Program-made: the position numbers and the translations under genes | Shown: piece by piece, positions 58,667 to 64,000 of the stretch | Position numbering within the stretch: position 1 is the first letter of the stretch | How the letters are laid out: every line of letters starts with the position of its first letter | Source of the DNA: Methylobacterium sp. Leaf108 | GTDB taxonomy: Bacteria > Pseudomonadota > Alphaproteobacteria > Rhizobiales > Beijerinckiaceae | Reading direction: 5' to 3' | Assembly: GCF_001423265.1 (NCBI RefSeq) | Contig: NZ_LMND01000023.1 | Span: 248,001-312,000, forward strand | DNA: 64,000 bases | Notes under the pieces: model-generated | Databases searched by the model: none | Told to the model about the DNA's origin: nothing | Seen by the model: only the letters and a program-made list of their open reading frames with translations

Positions 58667-60142
58667 GTGCCGGGCGTGGGTGGACGAACAGCGGTCGTCG
58701 GCGACGATGTCTTCGCGATGCCGGGGTGGGCCGAGCCCGTGCCGGTGCTGCGCGTCGAGCGCCCCCTCCCCCTCGTGATCGATCTCGACGGTGCCGGGCT
58801 GTCCCCGGCCTTCGTGGCGGAGGCGGCGATCCGTGCGCTGCGCGGGGGGCCGTCCGGCGTCCTCTCGCTCCTGTCCGTGGCGCTGCCGGGCCGCGGTTCG
58901 TTCGACCACGCGTTCGACCGAAGCGGCGCGGTCGACCCCGGCCCCGGCCTCTTCGACGCGCGCATGCTGGCCGCGGCCACCCGGGCCGATGCCGAGGGGC
59001 GTGAAGTCCTCATCCTGACGAGCGCCTTCCCCGCCCTTGCGCGGCGCCTGTGCGCCACGACGGCCTGGGCCGACGACGTCATCGTGGCGCCGCGCGGCGA
59101 CGACATCGCCGAACTCGCCCGCCTGGCCGCCGTCAGGACGCGCTGCCCCGGCGGCTTCGTCGCGTTCTCCGGCGCCGACGAGGGCGCCTTGTGGGTCCGC
59201 GCCGCCGGCAGGCAGGCGGCCGAACCGGGGCTTGTCGACGCGGTGGCGCCGCCGGTCCGGTCCCGCTTACGCGTGTGGGTCAAGGCGGCCCGCCTGCACC
59301 AATGGACGAAGAACCTGCTGGTCTTCCTGCCCCTCGTCCTGGCCGGGCGCGCCTTCGACGCCTCCGCTTGGCTGATGGCGGCGATGGGATTCCTGGCCTT
59401 CGGGCTCGTCGCCTCGGCGACTTATCTCCTCAACGACCTGCACGACCTCGACCACGATCGCGCCCATCGCTCGAAGCGGCACAGGCCGCTGGCCTCCGGG
59501 GCGCTGTCGATCCCCGCGGCCCTCGTCGGAATCGTGTCCGGCCTCGGCCTCGGCTTGGGGCTCGCCGCCGCCAGCGGCCCGGCGAGCCTCGCCATCCTGT
59601 CCGTCTACCTCGCGGCGACCCTGGCCTACACCTTCCGGATCAAGCGTGTCGCCCTGCTCGATGCGGTGACGCTGGCGGGCCTGTTCACCTCGCGGCTGGT
59701 GGCCGGCGTGGTGTTCTGCGGGGTCGCCGGTTCGGCCTGGTTGTTCGTGCTCTCGATGTTCCTGTTCACGTCCCTGGCGCTGGCCAAGCGCTACGGCGAG
59801 ATCAGGCACCTCGCCCCGTCCGGTGCGATTCCCGGCCGCGGCTACGTCGCCGAGGACGGGCCGGTGGTGCTGGCGTTCGGGACGGCCACCGCGGCTGCGG
59901 CGGTGCTGATGGTCTCGCTCTACATCGTCGAGGCCGCCACCCGGCAGGCCTTCTACGTGAACCCGGAGTTCCTGTGGCTGGCGCCGGTGGCGGTCTTCGT
60001 CTGGCTCGGCCGGATCTGGCTCCTGTGCGGGCGCGGCGCGCTGAACGACGATCCCGTCGAATTCGCGATCACGGACGGCCCCAGCCTCGCCCTCGGCCTC
60101 GCCGTGCTCACCGGCTTCTGTCTCGCTTGCATGCGGTTCTGA
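58667..60142 (+). CDS. UbiA-family prenyltransferase with degenerate HAD domain (DPPR synthase-like)
   Basis: 491 residues. Residues about 25-190 resemble an HAD phosphatase but with altered motifs (VIDLDGAGLS instead of DLDGTL; ILTSAFP; FSGADEGAL). From about 205 comes a UbiA domain with nine helices; YLLNDLHDLDHDRAHRSKRHRP carries the metal/pyrophosphate Asp motif split, and AKRYGEIRHL is the second. Such HAD-UbiA fusions include decaprenyl-phosphate phosphoribosyltransferases (first step to arabinose donors). Divergent from the dprE operon across a 120-base spacer. Start GTG at 58667 is uncertain; GTG 58676 and ATG 58718 are alternatives. Confidence 0.85.
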   Translation: MPGVGGRTAVVGDDVFAMPGWAEPVPVLRVERPLPLVIDLDGAGLSPAFVAEAAIRALRGGPSGVLSLLSVALPGRGSFDHAFDRSGAVDPGPGLFDARMLAAATRADAEGREVLILTSAFPALARRLCATTAWADDVIVAPRGDDIAELARLAAVRTRCPGGFVAFSGADEGALWVRAAGRQAAEPGLVDAVAPPVRSRLRVWVKAARLHQWTKNLLVFLPLVLAGRAFDASAWLMAAMGFLAFGLVASATYLLNDLHDLDHDRAHRSKRHRPLASGALSIPAALVGIVSGLGLGLGLAAASGPASLAILSVYLAATLAYTFRIKRVALLDAVTLAGLFTSRLVAGVVFCGVAGSAWLFVLSMFLFTSLALAKRYGEIRHLAPSGAIPGRGYVAEDGPVVLAFGTATAAAAVLMVSLYIVEAATRQAFYVNPEFLWLAPVAVFVWLGRIWLLCGRGALNDDPVEFAITDGPSLALGLAVLTGFCLACMRF

Positions 60143-60164
60143 CGTTGCGCCCGCAGGCGCCCGC

Positions 60165-61565
60165 CTACGGAGCGGGGCGTTCGCCTTCGGGCGGTGACGA
60201 ACGCGCGGCGGGCACCGGCGAACGGCGCACCTCGCGCAAGGTGGTCCCATCCGCGAAGGCCGCGCCGGCCGACTTCGCCACGGCGATGCGCTGCGACAGG
60301 TAGATGCCGTGGTGGCCCGAGGCGAGATAGGCCATGACGCAGGCCGTCGCGATATAGACGCCGTGGGTGGCCCCGAACAATTCGATGCCCATCAGCGTGC
60401 ATGCCAGCGGCGTGTTGGCAGCGCCTGCGAACACCGCCACGAAGCCGAGGGCCGCGAACAGGTCGAGGGGTGCGCCGAGCCCTCCCGCCACCGCGTTGCC
60501 CAGCGCCGCGCCGATGAAGAACAGCGGCGTGACCTCGCCGCCCTTGAAGCCCGCGCTCAGGGTCACGACGGTGAAGAGGATCTTGAGGGCCCAGCTCCAG
60601 GGATGGACATCGGGACCGAAAAAGCTCGCGATGGTGAGTCCGTCGGGACCGGCGGCCGACACCCCGAGCCCGAGGTAGTCGCGGGTGCCGACCGCGTAGA
60701 CGAGGCCGATCACGGCCAGGCCGCCGACGAAAGGACGCAGCGGGCCGTAGGGCACGAACCGCTTGAACAGGCCCGACAGGCGATGGTTGGCCTCCGCGAA
60801 GACAAGCGCGGCGAGGCCGAAGGCGACACCGGCCAGGGCCACCTTGGCGAGCAGGACGGGCTCGACCACCAGGGCCTTGGCCGGGCCGGCGAGGTAGTCG
60901 ATGCGGTAGTCGCCGTGATGGATGCCCCAGGCCTGGCAGACCCAGTCGCCGACCACGGCGGCCAGGAGGCACGGCGCCAGGGCGCCGTATTCGATCCGCC
61001 CGAGGGCGAGCACTTCGAGCGCGAAGACCGCCCCGGCGACGGGAGTGCCGAAGACGGCGCCGAACCCCGCCGCGATCCCGGCCATCAGGAGGATCCTGAT
61101 CCCGGGCGGGTCCAGCCCCAGCAGCCTGCCGAAGGTGGCGGCGAGGCTGCCGCCGAGTTGCACGGCCGTCCCCTCGCGCCCGGCCGACCCGCCGAACAGG
61201 TGGGTGACGAGGGTGCCCAGCACGATGAGGGGCGCCATCCGCGCCGGAACGCCGGCGTTGGGCGCATGGATCTCGTCGACGATGAGGTTGTTGCCGCCTT
61301 CCACGCTCGCGCCGAAGCGATGGTAGAGCCACCCGACCGCGAACCCGCCCACCGGCAGCAGGAACAGCAGCCACGGATGATCGAACCGCGTCTTCGTCGC
61401 GGCGTCGAGGCTCCAGAGGAAGGCGGCGCACAGGGATCCGACCGTCGCCGCCATCGCCGCGAGAATCATCCACCAGCGAACCATGGCCAGCGCGTCGAGC
61501 AGCCGGCGACGGACGACGGCTCTCATGTCGTTGAACGAGGAGGAGCGATGGAGGATTTCGCGCAC
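60165..61565 (-). CDS. CLC-type fluoride/proton antiporter (CLC-F)
   Basis: 466 residues, CLC fold. The motif [13 protein letters not shown] carries the gating glutamate, and [12 protein letters not shown] and [12 protein letters not shown] are typical of the fluoride-specific CLC-F branch (EriC-F) rather than chloride channels. It would export fluoride across the inner membrane. GTG at 61565 is chosen because AAGGTAGG stands just before it and the reading gives [15 protein letters not shown] at 61526 is an alternative with a weak site. A fluoride riboswitch lies directly upstream, which supports the substrate. Confidence 0.9.
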   Translation of the reverse strand: MREILHRSSSFNDMRAVVRRRLLDALAMVRWWMILAAMAATVGSLCAAFLWSLDAATKTRFDHPWLLFLLPVGGFAVGWLYHRFGASVEGGNNLIVDEIHAPNAGVPARMAPLIVLGTLVTHLFGGSAGREGTAVQLGGSLAATFGRLLGLDPPGIRILLMAGIAAGFGAVFGTPVAGAVFALEVLALGRIEYGALAPCLLAAVVGDWVCQAWGIHHGDYRIDYLAGPAKALVVEPVLLAKVALAGVAFGLAALVFAEANHRLSGLFKRFVPYGPLRPFVGGLAVIGLVYAVGTRDYLGLGVSAAGPDGLTIASFFGPDVHPWSWALKILFTVVTLSAGFKGGEVTPLFFIGAALGNAVAGGLGAPLDLFAALGFVAVFAGAANTPLACTLMGIELFGATHGVYIATACVMAYLASGHHGIYLSQRIAVAKSAGAAFADGTTLREVRRSPVPAARSSPPEGERPAP

Positions 61566-61568
61566 GGG

Positions 61569-61600
61569 CCTACCTTGGTTGCGAAGCCGCAAAAGGTAGG
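61569..61600 (-). promoter_or_regulatory. Expression-platform hairpin of the fluoride riboswitch
   Basis: CCTACCTT (61600-61593), the 3' end of the aptamer, pairs fully with AAGGTAGG (61576-61569), the Shine-Dalgarno region before GTG 61565; an inner TTGCG/CGCAA stem extends it. Forming the aptamer would free the ribosome site, so the switch should be translational and ON with fluoride. There is no T-run for termination. Confidence 0.75.
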
Positions 61601-61653
61601 AATCATCAGCCCGAAGGGCGGTTCGGCCATGTGGCCCGGCAGAATCCATTGCC
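61595..61653 (-). ncRNA. Fluoride riboswitch (crcB motif) aptamer
   Basis: In the gene direction: P1 GGCA/TGCC (61653-61650 with 61641-61638) closing loop ATGGATTC, an extra GGCC/GGCC hairpin (61636-61625), P2 GCCC-TTC-GGGC (61619-61609), then TGATGATTCCTACC (61608-61595). This order and the invariant GGC-AUGG, GCC, UGAUGA and CCUAC segments fit the crcB class. Loop GGATTC can pair with GATTCC in 5 of 6 positions as the pseudoknot. It directly precedes a CLC-F gene. Confidence 0.9.
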
Positions 61654-61660
61654 GTGGTGC

Positions 61661-61689
61661 ATCATCCCGAACCGCCGGTTGGCCGTCAA
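61661..61689 (-). promoter_or_regulatory. Promoter of the fluoride riboswitch transcript
   Basis: TTGACG (61689-61684), 17-base spacer, GATGAT (61666-61661). The expected transcript start, 6-8 bases later, falls at about 61655-61653, exactly where the aptamer begins. The spacing supports the call; the -10 is a 4 of 6 match. Confidence 0.65.
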
Positions 61690-61703
61690 GGCTGGGGCCG
61701 GCG

Positions 61704-62519
61704 TCAATAGGTATGCTCGTCGGCCGGGAAGCGGCCGGTCCTGACCTCCTCGGCGTAGCCGCGCACGGCCTCCTCGATCTGGTCGCGCAGGCTGCCGAAT
61801 CGTTTGACGAACTTCGGCGCCCGTTCGCTCAAGCCCAGCATGTCCTCCAGCACCAGGATCTGCCCGTCGCAACTGGACGAGGCGCCGATGCCGATGGTCA
61901 CCGTGGTGACGGCCGGATCGGTGGCGATGGCCCGCGCCACCGGTTCGACGATGCCCTCGAGCACGATGGCGAAGGCGCCGGCTTCGCTGATCGCCCGTGC
62001 GTCCTCCCGCAACCGGCGCTCGGCCGCCTCGCCCCGGCCCTGCACCTTGAAGCCGCCCATGGTGTTCACCGATTGGGGGGTGAGGCCGATGTGGCCCATC
62101 ACCGGCACGCCGCGTTCCACGAGGAAGGACACGGTCTCGGCGAAACGCGCGCCGCCCTCCATCTTGATGGCCCCTGCGCCGGTCTCCTTGAGCACGCGCA
62201 CGGCGCTCATGAAGGCCTGCTCGCGGCTGGCCTCGTAGGAGCCGAACGGCATGTCGACGACCACGAGGGCGCGGCTGGTGCCCCGCATCACGGCCTGGGC
62301 CTGGACGATCATCATCTCGAGGGTGACCGGCAGTGTGGTCTCCATCCCGTGCATCACCATGCCGAGCGAATCGCCCACCAGGATGAAATCGCAGTGCGGA
62401 TCGAGAATGCCGGCGGTGTGGGCGTGGTAGGCGGTGAGCGCGATGATCTTGCGACCTTCGGCCTTGCGCGCGGCCAGATCGACGGCCCTCAGGCGCCGTG
62501 ACGTGACAAGCTGCGACAT
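61704..62519 (-). CDS. panB: 3-methyl-2-oxobutanoate hydroxymethyltransferase
   Basis: 271 residues. First step of pantothenate synthesis, using methylene-tetrahydrofolate to make ketopantoate. [33 protein letters not shown] and [19 protein letters not shown] are family motifs with the metal-binding Asp and Glu residues. Standard TIM-barrel length. ATG at 62519. panC is not adjacent. Confidence 0.95.
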   Translation of the reverse strand: MSQLVTSRRLRAVDLAARKAEGRKIIALTAYHAHTAGILDPHCDFILVGDSLGMVMHGMETTLPVTLEMMIVQAQAVMRGTSRALVVVDMPFGSYEASREQAFMSAVRVLKETGAGAIKMEGGARFAETVSFLVERGVPVMGHIGLTPQSVNTMGGFKVQGRGEAAERRLREDARAISEAGAFAIVLEGIVEPVARAIATDPAVTTVTIGIGASSSCDGQILVLEDMLGLSERAPKFVKRFGSLRDQIEEAVRGYAEEVRTGRFPADEHTY

Positions 62520-62872
62520 CGGTCACTCACTCGATTGTCCCGCAATGGTCGTCTTGCGGCGTTACATCTTCGGCATCCGTCGCCGACCGGCAGGGCCGGC
62601 GCGATGGCCGGGATCTCCACAGGTGGTACGCCGTGAGGGTGGGACCCGCGAGGCCGGCCGGCGAACCCGTCCCGCCGGCTCGGCCTCCGATGCGGACGTC
62701 GCGATGGCGTCGCGCGTCCGCGCCCTTCAACCGGGCGTTTGCTCCCTAGACATCGTTCTGCCTCAAGCGCGCTGTTGTTCCGCCATAATCGCGAGGATGT
62801 CAACCGGTTCGGTCCGGCGGAGCCCGTTGAGGTCGTTGAGCAAAGTCGCACCTGTCGCAGGTCGTGGACGGC
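62520..62872. other. Spacer upstream of panB
   Basis: Presumably holds the panB promoter and the end of the CXXCW gene transcript. No gene with a ribosome binding site, no structured RNA and no repeat recognised on either strand. Confidence 0.35.
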
Positions 62873-63487
62873 TCAGCGCAGCGGCTCGCCTGGCCGGTCC
62901 AGCCTGGGCCTCGCCTCCCACGCGGGATCGGGCTTCGTCGCCGTGGTGGGATGCCTGTCCTGCCAGCCCTCGATACCGTCGGGATACCAATAGACGTTGG
63001 CGTATCCGGCCGACAGGAGGCGCTTGCCGGCGTTCCAGCTTCCCCAGCATTCGGGCCGGCAGAACGTGACCACCGCCCGGGTCCTGTCGCCCCCGGTCAG
63101 CGCCTCGACGCGGGAGAGGAAGACGGCCTCCTGGCGGGGGTCGAGGGGGGCCGCACCGGCGTTCGGCATCCAGACACTGCCGGGGATCGAGCGGTGGGTC
63201 GGCAGCCACGGCCGGTCCGCGGGAAAGTTCGTCGGGCGCTGGTCGGCCAGGGCCACGTCGATGAGGACCGGCTTGTCCCTGGCGATGAGGGCGTCGAGCC
63301 CGTCGAGGTCGACGACCCTGGCCCCCTGCAGGGTCGCCGGCGTGTAGCCGCGTGCCGGACCGGTCCAGAGTCCGTCCGGCTCGGGCACGTTGACGGGCGA
63401 GTCGGCCGGCCCTGCCGCGATGATGGCGAAGGATGCGGCCAGCACCGCGAGTGCCCGGCCCCGCCGTTTCCACATGGCGTGCGCCAT
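62873..63487 (-). CDS. PQQ-dependent catabolism-associated CXXCW motif protein
   Basis: 204 residues: signal peptide (RALAVLAASFAIIAAGPA), then a rhodanese-like periplasmic domain whose diagnostic segment is FCRPECWGSWNAGKRL, the CXXCW motif, followed by YANVYWYPDGIEGW. Such proteins accompany PQQ-dependent alcohol dehydrogenases; their reaction is unknown, possibly sulfur or thiol handling. It starts 5 bases after the SoxYZ-like gene. ATG 63487, alternative ATG 63475 directly before WKRRG. Confidence 0.88.
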   Translation of the reverse strand: MAHAMWKRRGRALAVLAASFAIIAAGPADSPVNVPEPDGLWTGPARGYTPATLQGARVVDLDGLDALIARDKPVLIDVALADQRPTNFPADRPWLPTHRSIPGSVWMPNAGAAPLDPRQEAVFLSRVEALTGGDRTRAVVTFCRPECWGSWNAGKRLLSAGYANVYWYPDGIEGWQDRHPTTATKPDPAWEARPRLDRPGEPLR

Positions 63488-63492
63488 CCCGT

Positions 63493-64000
63493 TCAGTTGC
63501 TGGCCGTCGGCGCCGTGAAGCTGTGCTCCCACCGTCCGTTCTGGTTGTCGACGGCCACCACCCGGATCGGCTCCTGGCCCTCGGGGATGAAGGAAAACCC
63601 GATCACCGGGTTCGAGGCGATCGAGATGTCGCCGTCGAGGGTGAAGATGCGCGACGACCCGCGGCTGACCTCGACCTTCGTGATGTAGCGCGCCGGCGTG
63701 TAGTCGCGGGTGACCTGGTTCATCTGCATGCCGCTGAAGTTCGGGTGGCGGATCATGAGGGTCGCCTCCAGGGACTTTCCGGGGTTCGCCTCACCGGCGA
63801 ACTTCATGCGCATGTCGCCCATGCCCTTCATCGCCTCCTCGTCGCTCATGCCCATCGGCGCCGAGCAGCCGCCGGAGGCCTTCACGAAACGGACCGCCTC
63901 CATCAGCTTGCCGTCCTTGGTCTCGGCCACCGCGTGGACGTTGGTGTAGTTGTTCACCCGCACCCGCAGCTTGATCTCGCTCGGATCCGCGGCGGGTCCG
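63493..64000 (-). CDS. Quinoprotein dehydrogenase-associated SoxYZ-like carrier, partial
   Basis: Reading stays open to the window edge, so the N terminus is missing; 168 residues are visible. First the end of a SoxY-like domain with the carrier cysteine in KASGGCSAPMG. Then a SoxZ-like immunoglobulin domain (IRHPNFSGMQMNQVTRDYTP). Fused SoxYZ carriers of this type sit beside PQQ methanol/ethanol dehydrogenase genes, fitting a methylotroph. Next on the transcript is the CXXCW gene. Confidence 0.88.
   Translation of the reverse strand, partial: GPAADPSEIKLRVRVNNYTNVHAVAETKDGKLMEAVRFVKASGGCSAPMGMSDEEAMKGMGDMRMKFAGEANPGKSLEATLMIRHPNFSGMQMNQVTRDYTPARYITKVEVSRGSSRIFTLDGDISIASNPVIGFSFIPEGQEPIRVVAVDNQNGRWEHSFTAPTASN

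Noticed and set aside
62798..62803. TTGACA on the minus strand as a panB promoter
   Set aside because: No -10 hexamer at 16-18 bases and the distance to panB is large.

Overview
This window is chromosomal DNA from a very GC-rich alphaproteobacterium, most likely Methylobacterium or a close relative. Reasons: the minCDE block, the tsaB-rimI-plsC-miaB-phoH-ybeY-corC-lnt order typical of Hyphomicrobiales, a class II DAHP synthase, a quinoprotein-associated SoxYZ carrier paired with a CXXCW protein at the right edge, and many small disordered proteins. The genus is an inference. No prophage, insertion sequence, CRISPR array, tRNA or rRNA was recognised.

Layout. 1-3.5 kb: edge of an XRE-type regulator, a secreted META-domain protein, a glycosyltransferase and cysK. 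3.9-8.2 kb: a SiaB-SiaC-SiaD-SiaA partner-switch operon controlling a diguanylate cyclase, followed by three small disordered proteins. 8.2-10.2 kb: typA with a dispersed 3' repeat behind it. 10.5-12.7 kb: minCDE behind a candidate CtrA box. 12.7-21.6 kb: nucleoside transporter, ABC-F ATPase, patatin lipoprotein, a photolyase-like FAD protein, an ABC exporter and small proteins. 21.7-28.9 kb: a GNAT/amino-acid decarboxylase pair, a frameshifted ZntB-type transporter, PPK2, crotonase and PepSY proteins. 28.9-34.1 kb: GntR regulator, zwf, an SDR, and an L,D-transpeptidase broken by one amber codon. 34.2-38.2 kb: tex, rplS, nfuA. 38.3-47.6 kb: the translation/envelope housekeeping run ending in lnt and an MFS transporter. 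47.9-52.9 kb: small proteins, glutathione reductase, an FdhF/YdeP-type molybdoenzyme and a stand-alone sigma-70 region 1.1 domain. 53-54.7 kb: DAHP synthase with the second copy of the 3' repeat. 55.1-60.1 kb: a polyprenyl-phosphate-arabinose type cluster (DprE2, DprE1, a GT87 glycosyltransferase, and a divergent UbiA-family phosphoribosyltransferase). 60.2-62.5 kb: a CLC-type fluoride antiporter gene behind a fluoride riboswitch, then panB. 62.9-64 kb: PQQ-dehydrogenase accessory genes.

Most notable: (i) a 105-bp element directly after typA and after the DAHP synthase gene whose terminal hairpin changes sequence but keeps its pairing while the core stays almost identical; (ii) an apparently complete DprE1/DprE2/UbiA arabinose-donor pathway in an alphaproteobacterium with a candidate GT-C transferase; (iii) a fluoride riboswitch whose expression platform appears to mask the Shine-Dalgarno sequence; (iv) a free-standing sigma 1.1 domain; (v) two genes broken by single-base lesions, which may be real or sequencing errors.
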